Below, piece by piece: positions 41,344 through 49,490 of a DNA stretch of 64,000 bases (position 1 is its first letter; each line of letters starts with the position of its first letter). A program made the translations under genes and the position numbers. This stretch comes from Syntrophomonas sp. (GTDB lineage: Bacteria; Bacillota; Syntrophomonadia; Syntrophomonadales; Syntrophomonadaceae): NCBI GenBank assembly GCA_016841875.1, contig JAENYG010000007.1:10475-74474 (forward strand), read 5' to 3'. The notes below the pieces were generated by a model. The model worked only from the letters and a program-made list of their open reading frames with translations. It was not told where the DNA came from and searched no databases.

Positions 41344-41808
41344 ATGAGTGCGATTACTGCCTTGACAGAATGTTTGGATAATTTGAATATGGAATGGTAT
41401 CAGCTGGAAACAAGAGCAGTTGGACACGAAGGTATAAGCTTTAAATACAATACTGCCAGAGTGCTCAGTTCACTGAATGAAATAATCAGGATGGTTTCAG
41501 TAACTTATAAACCGGCGAGCAACATTATGGTTTTTATATGCCACGATGTCATTAAAGGGTTAGATGATCTGCCTGAGCAGGTCAAATATGACTTGTATAC
41601 CTATATAAATGAGTTAAATGCTTTTCATGACAACCCCGGCTTCTTCTTCTGCGCCAGCGGTTCGATAAACTACAAGATTACTTTAATCACGGTTGATGGT
41701 TTTAGCTGGAAAGCAATCACCAAAGTATTAGTAAGCCTGGGTGAAGTATTATGGATCGACTGCCAGATCATATTAAAAAGAATTATGAACTTACAAAGAT
41801 GTAGGTAA
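41344..41808 (+). CDS. Unrecognised small protein, perhaps YbjN-like
   Basis: 154 residues. The segment SFKYNTARVLSSLNEIIRMVSVTYKPASNIMVFIC and INELNAFHDNPGFFFCASGSINYKITLITV alternates strands and helices in a way that recalls YbjN/type III chaperone-like proteins, where INELN marks a conserved helix. That is only a weak resemblance. The protein is soluble. ATG at 41344 has AAGGGAAAA upstream. No operon partners. Confidence 0.5.
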   Translation: MSAITALTECLDNLNMEWYQLETRAVGHEGISFKYNTARVLSSLNEIIRMVSVTYKPASNIMVFICHDVIKGLDDLPEQVKYDLYTYINELNAFHDNPGFFFCASGSINYKITLITVDGFSWKAITKVLVSLGEVLWIDCQIILKRIMNLQRCR

Positions 41809-41820
41809 TGGCTATTGCGT

Positions 41821-41964
41821 GAGTGCCTGCCCCACTCCTCCTTGTGAAAGGAGGCGGATTATTAGTTTTTCAGACTGCAAGCAGCCAGATTTAAGAAATT
41901 AGGGATACACATAGTTATCTTGTTCCAACCTAACATATTGTTAATGTCCCAGGGGCAGGTACTC
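41821..41964. repeat. 144-bp element with inverted ends (REP-like)
   Basis: GAGTGCCTGCCCC (41821-41833) matches the complement of 41952-41964 at 12 of 13 positions, and an inner hairpin CCTCCTT/AAAGGAGG follows the left arm. No ORF. It resembles a paired REP (BIME-like) unit or a small MITE. Confidence 0.5.
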
Positions 41965-42045
41965 CTCAATAAATAACGAAAGAATAATAAAATGAAATAG
42001 CCCAAAAAATTTTATGAAGGCTGGTTTATGCATAATTAGGCTTCC

Positions 42046-42084
42046 TAACCCAGGTAAATAACTTTACTCCTGGGTTATTTTTTT
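42046..42084 (+). terminator. Rho-independent terminator upstream of recG
   Basis: TAACCCAGG (42046-42054) pairs with CCTGGGTTA (42069-42077), followed by a run of T. It may terminate the gene ending at 41808. Confidence 0.75.
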
Positions 42085-42398
42085 GTTCCCTTTAAGGAAC
42101 ATTTAATAGATCCAAGCCACAGGACCATAAAAGAGGGCGATCTTGCCTCCCTGTCTTTATCCCTTTTGACTGGTGCAGAATAGTGTACCTGAACCCTTAC
42201 TGCCAAACAATCCAACCAGACTTTCGTATCTACTCTGTTTTCGACAAATACAGTCATGCCCAGCAGGCAGGGAGATTAAAATTAATGGAGAATTTTTTAT
42301 CAATAACATCATTAGGACGATTCACCGACTCACTCCATTTCTATAATTGCTAATCTGGAATGAGTCAAGAGAATAGTGCCCAACAGGCTGGAGGAATA

Positions 42399-44435
42399 AT
42401 GGAACGTCTTTTTCAGGATATACAATACTTAAAGGGAATTGGTCCCAAAAGGAGCCAGCAGTTTAAACGATTGGGAGTGGATAATATATTTGATCTGCTC
42501 TGGCATGTGCCGCGGGCTTATTTTAACCGCGGCAATCCGGATAAGATAAAATCGCTGGTTCATGGTGAACCTGCGGCGGTGCGAGGAGTTGTTAAAGGTA
42601 CTCATGCTTCCCGCAGCCGGCGGGGCATGAATATTTTTAAAGCTCTTCTACAGGATGATTCAGGGGTAGTGACAGCGGTGTGGTTTAATCAGCCCTTTCT
42701 GGCTGGTATTATAACTTCCGGACAGGAGATCTTTGTGAGCGGTAAAGTAAAGGGGATTAAGGGGGCATGGGAATTGAATGTCAGTGAATATGAGGTGCTT
42801 GATGAAAGCTCCCAGCATATCGATGTGCTGCCGATCTATACTCTTACCGAAGGCTTGAGCCAGAAGTCCTTAAGAGCTATTATGATGAACATCCTGACTG
42901 AATATCTGCCTTATTACCCGGATATACTTACTGAAGAGATTAAGGAGCAATATGATTTTTGTGATATAGGCTTTGCCTTTTATAATCTGCATTTCCCTCA
43001 AGATGGTAAAGCCTACCTGAGAGCTCGAAAGCGGCTGGCCTTAGAAGAATTGCTTCTATTTCAGCTCAGCCTGCGTTTGGAACAGGCAAAATCGCAGCCT
43101 CAGTCATGTGTAGTGCATGTAGAGAAGACTGATCTGGTCAAGGAGATGAGGGATAAGTTGCCCTTTGAGCTGACCCGGGCACAGGCCAGGGTGGTGGATG
43201 AGATATACAGCGATATGGAGTCACCACGCCGCATGAACCGTCTATTACAGGGAGATGTAGGCTCTGGGAAGACCATCGTAGCTGCTTTAGCCATGGCCAG
43301 AGCAGTAGCCAGTGGATACCAAGCCGCTATCATGGCACCTACTGAGATACTGGCAGAACAGCATTATCTATCTATAAACAGGTTGTTTACTCATCATGAA
43401 GTGGTCGTTGCCCGTCTCACTGGTTCCACATCGCAGGGAGAACGCAGGATGATTCTGGAGGCTCTGGCTTCCGGGCAGATAGATATACTGGTCGGCACCC
43501 ATGCCCTGATTCAGGATGATGTAGAGTTCTGGCGTCTGGGGATAGCGGTTATTGATGAGCAGCATCGTTTCGGGGTAAAACAGCGAGCACTGCTGGGGTT
43601 GAAGGGGGATATGCCAGATGTGCTGGTAATGACAGCAACCCCTATACCCCGTACTCTGGCTTTAACTGTATATGGTGATTTGTCGGTATCAATTATCGAT
43701 GAAATGCCGCCAGGAAGGAAACCAGTCAAAACCAAATTTGTGCGAAATTCAGCTGCAGAACAGGTATATGATTTTATCAGCAGTCAGATTTATGAGAATG
43801 CTGCCCAGGCTTATATAGTCTGTCCCCTGGTGGAGGAGTCAGAAAAGCAGGATCTCATCGCGGCAGTAACACTGTATGAAGAATTGAGAAACGATGTCTT
43901 TTCCGATATTCAAGTGGGATTGATACACGGAAGATTGAAAGCAGCAGAAAAAGAATACATAATGGAACGTTTCAAGCAGGGTGAGGTCAAGGTGCTGGTA
44001 TCTACCACGGTTATAGAAGTGGGGGTTGATGTTCCGGCTGCCACCATCATGGCTGTGGTACACGCCGAACGCTTTGGCTTGTCGCAGCTGCACCAGCTGC
44101 GTGGCCGAGTAGGCCGGGGTAAGAAGCAGTCCTACTGCTTTCTGATTGGTGATCCACACACAGAAGATGGCTATAAGAGACTGAGAATAATGGAGAAGTC
44201 TAACGATGGCTTTAAGCTGGCTCAGCATGATCTGATGATTCGGGGGGCAGGTGAATTCTGGGGGGTTAAACAGCATGGTCTAAACCAGCTCAAAGTAGCC
44301 AGCCTGGTAAAAGACCAGAAGTTGATCGAGACCAGCCAGCGCCTGGTTGAAAACTTGAATTGGGAAGATTACAATTATCTGGAAAATTATATAAATAGGA
44401 AATTCAAAAAAGACCAGCATATTGCCGGTAATTAA
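42399..44435 (+). CDS. recG: ATP-dependent DNA helicase RecG
   Basis: About 678 residues, normal length. N-terminal wedge/OB region (GIGPKRSQQFKRLGVDNIFDLLWHVPRAY), helicase domain 1 with Walker A GDVGSGKTIVAALAMA, Walker B IDEQHRFGV (DExH variant), motif III MTATPIPRTLAL, and domain 2 with STTVIEVGVDVP and QLRGRVGRG, then the RecG-specific tail. It remodels stalled replication forks and Holliday junctions. Start: ATG at 42399 just after GGAGGAATA gives the usual ERLFQDIQYLKGIGPKR beginning; the ATG at 42360 has a poorer site. Confidence 0.95.
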   Translation: MERLFQDIQYLKGIGPKRSQQFKRLGVDNIFDLLWHVPRAYFNRGNPDKIKSLVHGEPAAVRGVVKGTHASRSRRGMNIFKALLQDDSGVVTAVWFNQPFLAGIITSGQEIFVSGKVKGIKGAWELNVSEYEVLDESSQHIDVLPIYTLTEGLSQKSLRAIMMNILTEYLPYYPDILTEEIKEQYDFCDIGFAFYNLHFPQDGKAYLRARKRLALEELLLFQLSLRLEQAKSQPQSCVVHVEKTDLVKEMRDKLPFELTRAQARVVDEIYSDMESPRRMNRLLQGDVGSGKTIVAALAMARAVASGYQAAIMAPTEILAEQHYLSINRLFTHHEVVVARLTGSTSQGERRMILEALASGQIDILVGTHALIQDDVEFWRLGIAVIDEQHRFGVKQRALLGLKGDMPDVLVMTATPIPRTLALTVYGDLSVSIIDEMPPGRKPVKTKFVRNSAAEQVYDFISSQIYENAAQAYIVCPLVEESEKQDLIAAVTLYEELRNDVFSDIQVGLIHGRLKAAEKEYIMERFKQGEVKVLVSTTVIEVGVDVPAATIMAVVHAERFGLSQLHQLRGRVGRGKKQSYCFLIGDPHTEDGYKRLRIMEKSNDGFKLAQHDLMIRGAGEFWGVKQHGLNQLKVASLVKDQKLIETSQRLVENLNWEDYNYLENYINRKFKKDQHIAGN

Positions 44436-44548
44436 AATATGGCAATAAATGCTTAAATAAAATAGCAGAATAAGAAAAAGCTAATACTGCAGGCGATAAA
44501 GCCAGCAGTATTTTTTATATTGAAATGTAAATTCAGGGAGGTGAAAAA

Positions 44549-44668
44549 GTGGGCAAAAAGAAAAAGGGATCTCCGGATGCCCCAAGAGCGAAGTCAGAAG
44601 GGCATCAGGAAGCAGCAACCGTTAATGATGATTCTAAGCAAAACAAGAAAAAAAATAAAAAGTCATGA
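44549..44668 (+). CDS. Small Lys-rich protein next to the spore-protein gene
   Basis: 39 residues starting at GTG 44549, a few bases past an excellent GGGAGGTGA site, and ending at TGA 44666-44668. Composition is Lys, Asn, Ser, Gln and Gly with basic ends (GKKKKGSPDAPRAK at the start, NKKKNKKS at the end), resembling small sporulation-specific basic proteins. A SASP gene starts 74 bp downstream, supporting expression during sporulation. No family recognised. It could be missed by length filters. Confidence 0.6.
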   Translation: MGKKKKGSPDAPRAKSEGHQEAATVNDDSKQNKKKNKKS

Positions 44669-44742
44669 AAATACTTCTAGCATATAAGTTATTACTCGGG
44701 AGACACTAAGACTACTAAAGCAAAAGGAGGTGAATTTAAAAA

Positions 44743-44940
44743 ATGGCAAGCAATAAACTTTTAATTCCTCAGGCCAGACAGGCCATGGATCAGTTCAAGA
44801 TGGAAGCAGCTCAGGAAGTAGGAGTGAACCTGAAACAGGGTTACAATGGCGACCTGACTTCACAGCAGGCTGGTAGCATAGGTGGTCAGATGGTTAAGAA
44901 AATGATCTATTCTTACCAGCAGAACCAAACCATGAAGTAA
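44743..44940 (+). CDS. Alpha/beta-type small acid-soluble spore protein
   Basis: 65 residues, typical of alpha/beta SASP: LIPQARQAMDQFKMEAAQEVGV contains the segment cut by germination protease, and LTSQQAGSIGGQMVKKMI is the second conserved block (usual form TxRxxGxxGGxMVKxM). These proteins coat spore DNA and protect it from UV and heat, then are degraded on germination. It follows AAAGGAGGTGA and ends before a strong terminator. Gpr, its protease, is encoded convergently 155 bp away. Confidence 0.95.
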   Translation: MASNKLLIPQARQAMDQFKMEAAQEVGVNLKQGYNGDLTSQQAGSIGGQMVKKMIYSYQQNQTMK

Positions 44941-44973
44941 TAATATAGTTTGATTGACTAATCATACTACTTT

Positions 44974-45011
44974 AACAAGCGGATTATTTTTTAAATATCC
45001 GCTTGTTTTCA
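44974..45011 (+). terminator. Terminator of the SASP gene
   Basis: AACAAGCGGAT (44974-44984) pairs with ATCCGCTTGTT (44997-45007), followed by TTTC. Confidence 0.75.
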
Positions 45012-45020
45012 TTTTATGAG

Positions 45021-45088
45021 AATGACACAGGGGGACGTTTTTGGTGTGTCATTTGAATGACACACCAAAAACGTCCCCCTGTGTCATT
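45021..45088. repeat. REP-like palindrome with GGGGGACGTT core (copy 2)
   Basis: A perfect 33-bp inverted repeat (45021-45053 with 45056-45088) and a two-base centre. It contains CAGGGGGACGTTTTT, sharing the core with the element at 19114-19175, and an internal TGACAC/GTGTCA. It sits between the convergent SASP and gpr genes. Confidence 0.85.
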
Positions 45089-45095
45089 CACTTCA

Positions 45096-46055
45096 TTAAG
45101 TTGTATAAAGTTCCAACTGTTCACGGGATATGCCTGGGAAAAGTGATTGGGCTACTCCCATGGAAATGGTTCTGGAAGTGTTTTCGATAATATCATCGAT
45201 TTCTTTGGGAGTTACTGCCAAGCTGCCGCCAAAACGAGATAAAATAGATTTTATGGTATCGCTGGAAACTGATTCATTATACATAGCACCGCTATTAATA
45301 CAAAACTGTTTAACAGCCTGGGTGGCAATAATCGAAGCGCTTACTATGGTAGGACAGCCAATGGCAATTACCGGCAGACCGAGTTCTTCTTCTGTTAATG
45401 CATGCCGGGCATTGCCTACTCCGCCTCCCGGCTGGATACCAGTATCTGACATCTGAATGGTGGTTCCTATGCGATCAACGTTTTGTGCCGCCAGCGCATC
45501 GACTACCACCAATAAAGCAGGTTTAACATTGTCTACCGTTCCTTTTATCACCTCAAAGGTCTCCAGCCCGGTAATGCCCAGCACTCCCGGGGCAATACCG
45601 CAAACCGGCCTCATACCCTCAACTAGTGCGTCAGGTGCAAATTCATGATACTGCCTGGTTATAGGACTGTACTCAATGAATTTTGGCCCCAGTGCATCTG
45701 GGGTTGCTCGCCAGTTGCCCAGGCCTACCATTAAAACTAGATCTCCGGGATTAAGTTTGCCAGTAGTAAGAGTAGTCATGGATTTCTCTACTGCCTTAAT
45801 TACTTCATCATTAACATAAGGGTCATTGATTTTTAAAGGGGGAGATTCGATGGTTATATAAGTGCCTATAGGTTTACCAACCTTACCAGCACCAATATTA
45901 TTAAGAATATTAATGGTAGTAATTTTAAGATGTTCCATATTCTCAACTTTTTCTTCTACCCCTTCGACTTCAACATCAGCAGCACCTCGAGCCAGATCTT
46001 TTGCCTCAACTGCCAGGTCTATATGCAGCTTAAATTCTTTGATGGTTGTTTCCAT
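45096..46055 (-). CDS. gpr: Germination protease Gpr (SASP-degrading)
   Basis: 319 residues of peptidase family A25: an N-terminal propeptide-like segment with FKLHIDLAVEAKDLA, VGLGNWRATPDALGPKFIEY, GIAPGVLGITGLETFEV, VVDALAAQNVDRIGTTIQMSDTGIQPGGGVGN, and VIAIGCPTIVSA. Gpr is activated during spore maturation and cleaves SASP at germination to supply amino acids. ATG at 46055 follows GAGGAGGTAATGAACT. It faces its substrate gene across the palindrome. Confidence 0.96.
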   Translation of the reverse strand: METTIKEFKLHIDLAVEAKDLARGAADVEVEGVEEKVENMEHLKITTINILNNIGAGKVGKPIGTYITIESPPLKINDPYVNDEVIKAVEKSMTTLTTGKLNPGDLVLMVGLGNWRATPDALGPKFIEYSPITRQYHEFAPDALVEGMRPVCGIAPGVLGITGLETFEVIKGTVDNVKPALLVVVDALAAQNVDRIGTTIQMSDTGIQPGGGVGNARHALTEEELGLPVIAIGCPTIVSASIIATQAVKQFCINSGAMYNESVSSDTIKSILSRFGGSLAVTPKEIDDIIENTSRTISMGVAQSLFPGISREQLELYTT

Positions 46056-46339
46056 AGTTCATTACCTCCTCTAGTCTAGTCTCCATACAAAACAGTATAA
46101 TTATTCAATAAATTATCAGTTCTAACTCATTAAAGAATTAAAATGGCGATCTAAAAGACCGCCATTTTGGGGAGAGGAGAATTTTGTAAAGTTGTTGGGG
46201 AGGGTTTGTTTACCAGAATATCTATCTGGTACTAATATCATTGCCTCCGATTGCAGATTATATACAGTATTTTAAAAAAAATTTGTGATAAAATATTAGA
46301 AATAAGTGGCAGATAATTAGAAAAGCAAAGGTGACGCAT

Positions 46340-46915
46340 TTGAGGGTTATTTCAGGGACTGCTAAGGGTAAGCGGTTAAAGGCTCCTCCGGGTATGACCA
46401 CCAGGCCGGTAACCGATATGGTGAAAGAAGCACTGTTTAATGTACTAGGCTTTGATGTGGGTGGTTCGCGATTTCTAGACCTGTTTGCGGGTAGTGGAAG
46501 TATAGGTATCGAGGCACTCAGCAGGGGGGCGACCCTGGTTGTTTTCATAGATCGGGATGCCAGAGCAACCAGGATTATTAAAGGCAACCTCGATAATTGC
46601 GGTTTTGACCGCGAACTATATGAAGTTCACCGTAATGATGTATTTAAAGCCCTGGATATACTGCAGAAACGGAAAGCGAAATTCGATTTCATATATATAG
46701 ACCCTCCATTTACTGACGAAGAGATATTTAGTAGAATTTTGCATCGAATGGATGCAGCTGACATTGTGAACCATCAGGGCCGAGTTATTATTAGAACCCG
46801 CCGTAAAAAGATGCTGCCAGAAGACATGAAAAACCTGAGAAAATACCGCGTAAATGATTACGGTGAGTCCACCTTGCATTATTATTATAGGAATGAGGAG
46901 GATATTTGCATATGA
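46340..46915 (+). CDS. rsmD: 16S rRNA (guanine966-N2)-methyltransferase RsmD
   Basis: 191 residues of the RsmD family: RVISGTAKGKRLKAPPG at the start, RPVTDMVKEALFNVL, SAM-binding FLDLFAGSGSIGIEALSRGA, acidic DRDARA, and catalytic IYIDPPFTDE (DPPY-type motif with Phe). It methylates G966 of 16S rRNA in the 30S subunit. Start: TTG at 46340 after AAAGGTGA; GTG at 46331 overlaps that site. Its stop overlaps the following gene. Confidence 0.92.
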   Translation: MRVISGTAKGKRLKAPPGMTTRPVTDMVKEALFNVLGFDVGGSRFLDLFAGSGSIGIEALSRGATLVVFIDRDARATRIIKGNLDNCGFDRELYEVHRNDVFKALDILQKRKAKFDFIYIDPPFTDEEIFSRILHRMDAADIVNHQGRVIIRTRRKKMLPEDMKNLRKYRVNDYGESTLHYYYRNEEDICI

Positions 46916-47379
46916 TGGAAATATACAGGATACTGGATGATCTGGAAGCAATGGCCAAAGCGAGCAAAAAGGTACCGTTATCAAGCGGTAAAATTATTAT
47001 TGACAGCAACGAATTTCTAGATCGGGTAGATCGCATCAGGGCCATCATGCCCGAGGAACTAGAAACGGCCAGATTGGTTATATCAGAGAAGGAAAGAATT
47101 ATAAAAGAAGCCTGCAGCCAGGCCGATCAGTATGTCGATGAATCCAGAGATAAGGTGGCGCGCATGGTGGATGACAATGAGATTACCCGCAATGCAGTTA
47201 AAATGGCGGAAGAGATTGTTGATCGTTCCGAAGAAGTAGCCGCAGATATTCGTAAAGAAGCTAATGAATATGCCAAGCAGATTCTTTCTCATATAGAGAT
47301 GGTATTGAACCGCAGTCTGGATACTATAGGTCAGGGTAAGGACGAACTGCGCAGGGAAATTGAAAAAGAATCCATTTAG
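46912..47379 (+). CDS. Helical DivIVA/AtpF-like coiled-coil protein
   Basis: 155 residues, almost all charged helix: YRILDDLEAMAKASKKVPLSSGKIIIDSNEFLDRVDRIRAIMPEEL then AREASKxx-like repeats (SEKERIIKEACSQADQYVDESRDKVARMVDDNEITRNAVKMAEEIVDRSEEVAADIRKEANEYAKQI). Resembles proteins encoded between rsmD and coaD or ylbJ in Clostridia whose role is unknown. Start: ATG at 46912, ten bases past GGAGG, overlapping the rsmD stop. It converges with ylbJ and the two share 4 bases. Confidence 0.75.
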   Translation: MMEIYRILDDLEAMAKASKKVPLSSGKIIIDSNEFLDRVDRIRAIMPEELETARLVISEKERIIKEACSQADQYVDESRDKVARMVDDNEITRNAVKMAEEIVDRSEEVAADIRKEANEYAKQILSHIEMVLNRSLDTIGQGKDELRREIEKESI

Positions 47380-48551
47380 TATTTCCGGCTTAGACTAAAT
47401 ATCATCATTATTACTATAATAAATAAGCAGACTGCCATACACCACAGAGATATGTGCCAGGCATCGAATGAGTAAAGGATTTTTTCAATCGGAAATGATA
47501 TAGTGAAAATTGTGCTCTGGCTAAGAAACAAACGGTACCCGGCCCAGGATATTATCAGCGAAAAGAACATCTGCATCAGGCGGGATTTTAAATAAAAGGA
47601 AAGACGAACCGGCATGCCAGAAACAATACCCATGATCTGGGCTATTATAGAAAAACCGCTGAATGCCAGTACCATACTTACGGACAGCAGTTGGCCCAGA
47701 ATATCATCACCGGCACCCGCAGCAATAGTTTGTGATCCTATGGTGATTTCAAACATTCCCATCCCTATCCCATAAGCAGTCTGATAGGGAAGGTTGAGGA
47801 AAAAAAGCAGTTTACTCCAAAATATCGCGATAAAATGCATAATACCCCATACGGCCAGCATTCGGGTTAAAACAGAGAAAATTATAATGAAGCCGGCTAT
47901 GGCCAGTATATTATTGATGGCGGTTTTAATTGCTTCGCTGAGCAGCCTGCCTGGAGATGTATCCTCATTTCTATTCTCAGCCAGCATCTTTAACGCTTCT
48001 GTGAAAAGCTGCCGGGGGGCAGTTTTTTTTAAGGGCAGTCTCTGTGGGGCAGTTAATCCCCATATCAACCCCACTAGAAGGTTAGCAAGATAGTGGGATA
48101 CTGCCAGAACACAGCCCAGCATAGGTGAGTTAAACATACCTACTCCTACTGCGCCGAGTATGAACAGGGGACTGGAATTGTTGGTGAAAGACACCAGGCG
48201 TTCAGCTTCCGGTCCGGTTATCATTTCATCATCGTACAGCCGCCTGGTTAAGATAGCCCCAATGGGAAACCCGGAAGTGAATCCCATAGCTACCACCAGC
48301 GAAGAACAGCCAGGCAGTTTGAACAGGGGCCGCATGACCGGTTCCAGAACTACTCCTAGAAATCGGGCAAATCCCAGACTTATTAGGAGATCTGCAGCAA
48401 TAAAAAAAGGCAAAAGAGCAGGTACTATCACTGAATACCATAATTCAAAGCCATTTCCAGCAGCATTTACAGTCTCACTCGGATTGATGATCATAAAGAA
48501 GGTTAGAATGATTACTATACCCAGAAAAAACATACGGCTGTAACTGGCCAA
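47376..48551 (-). CDS. ylbJ: Sporulation integral membrane protein YlbJ
   Basis: 391 residues with about eight to ten membrane helices, including a nucleoside-recognition (Gate) type half: NGFELWYSVIVPALLPFFIAADLL, GFTSGFPIGAILTRRLYDD, RLVSFTNNSSPLFILGAVGVGMF, and LLSEAIKTAINNILAIAGFIIIFSVL. YlbJ is needed for spore cortex formation in Bacillus. Start: TTG at 48551, eight bases past GAGGAG. It overlaps the preceding helical-protein gene tail to tail by four bases. Confidence 0.92.
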   Translation of the reverse strand: MASYSRMFFLGIVIILTFFMIINPSETVNAAGNGFELWYSVIVPALLPFFIAADLLISLGFARFLGVVLEPVMRPLFKLPGCSSLVVAMGFTSGFPIGAILTRRLYDDEMITGPEAERLVSFTNNSSPLFILGAVGVGMFNSPMLGCVLAVSHYLANLLVGLIWGLTAPQRLPLKKTAPRQLFTEALKMLAENRNEDTSPGRLLSEAIKTAINNILAIAGFIIIFSVLTRMLAVWGIMHFIAIFWSKLLFFLNLPYQTAYGIGMGMFEITIGSQTIAAGAGDDILGQLLSVSMVLAFSGFSIIAQIMGIVSGMPVRLSFYLKSRLMQMFFSLIISWAGYRLFLSQSTIFTISFPIEKILYSFDAWHISLWCMAVCLFIIVIMMIFSLSRKY

Positions 48552-48696
48552 GATAGCAACTCCTCTGTGTAAATTTAATCAGTTAAAGGGACTAGTTTTA
48601 TCCATATATATGTATGCTATAGATATAAATAGAAGTACATAAACTGCTGTGACAAGCTTTACAGTATCGTTAACAAATCGGGAGGTGAGGAAAATA

Positions 48697-49482
48697 ATGG
48701 ATAAACCCAGAGTGGCCTTGGTATTAGGTGCGGGCAGCGCTAGAGGATTGGCCCATATAGGGGTCTTGCAGGTATTGGGGGAGAATCAAATCCCGTTTGA
48801 TTTAATAGTGGGAAGCAGTATGGGTGCTATGATAGGCGGCATCTATGGATGTGGTGCAGATATTAAGATGCTGGGTAAAGTATTAGAACATATAGATTTG
48901 GGCAGATTTTTTGAAGTCAGTGTTCCCCATATGGGTTTTATTAATGGCAGTAAAATTAATGAATTTTTAAAGTTACTTACTAAAAATAGAACCTTTAGCG
49001 AGCTATCTTTGCCCGTATATATGGTGGCCACAGACCTCTATACTGGTGCCAGTGTAATCCTGCAAGAAGGGATAGTGGCCGAGGCGATTAGAGCCAGTAT
49101 ATCAATTCCGGGGATATTTAAACCAGTAAAGAAAGATGACATGCTGCTGGTAGATGGTGCAGTTACTGACCGCGTACCGGTTGAAGCTGCTTCCCGGTTG
49201 GGTGCCGATTTTATTGTTGCCGTTGATGTAAAGTTTGGTGTTAGCAAACAAATTGTTATTAATAACACTTTGGATGTTATCCTGACTGCCCTGGACATCA
49301 TGCAGAAAAAACAATTGGAGACCATATGCAGTGTTTCAGATATAGTGATACAGCCTGCCGTAGCTGGTTATAACTCATGGGACTTTGATAAAGCCCATGA
49401 ACTTATAGAACTGGGAAGAGAGGCGGCCATAGCGAAACTCCCCGAGTTAAAAGAAGTAATCAACCTTTGTCAGAACGGTTGA
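48697..49482 (+). CDS. Patatin-like phospholipase (RssA/YlbK type)
   Basis: 261 residues. Oxyanion loop GAGSARGLAHIGVLQVL, nucleophile motif GSSMG (Ser about residue 41), and DGA in LVDGAVTDRVPVE with the catalytic Asp, all of the patatin fold. A lipid acyl hydrolase or phospholipase in the cytoplasm; YlbK lies next to ylbJ in Bacillus too. Start: ATG at 48697, after GGGAGGTGAGGAAAATA; the frame to 48649 is longer but lacks a site. It is divergent from ylbJ with a 145-bp gap. Confidence 0.9.
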   Translation: MDKPRVALVLGAGSARGLAHIGVLQVLGENQIPFDLIVGSSMGAMIGGIYGCGADIKMLGKVLEHIDLGRFFEVSVPHMGFINGSKINEFLKLLTKNRTFSELSLPVYMVATDLYTGASVILQEGIVAEAIRASISIPGIFKPVKKDDMLLVDGAVTDRVPVEAASRLGADFIVAVDVKFGVSKQIVINNTLDVILTALDIMQKKQLETICSVSDIVIQPAVAGYNSWDFDKAHELIELGREAAIAKLPELKEVINLCQNG

Positions 49483-49490
49483 GGTTTCAT

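Larger units (their letters stand above)
41809..42398. other. Intergenic region before recG with palindromic element and terminator
   Basis: 590 bases. Contains the inverted-repeat element at 41821-41964, a rightward terminator at 42046-42084, and an unconvincing 60-codon minus-strand frame (42075-42257) that I do not call. The remaining 140 bases precede recG and may carry its promoter. Confidence 0.5.

Noticed and set aside
42075-42257. 60-codon minus-strand ORF before recG
   Set aside because: It overlaps a rightward terminator and shows no family resemblance.
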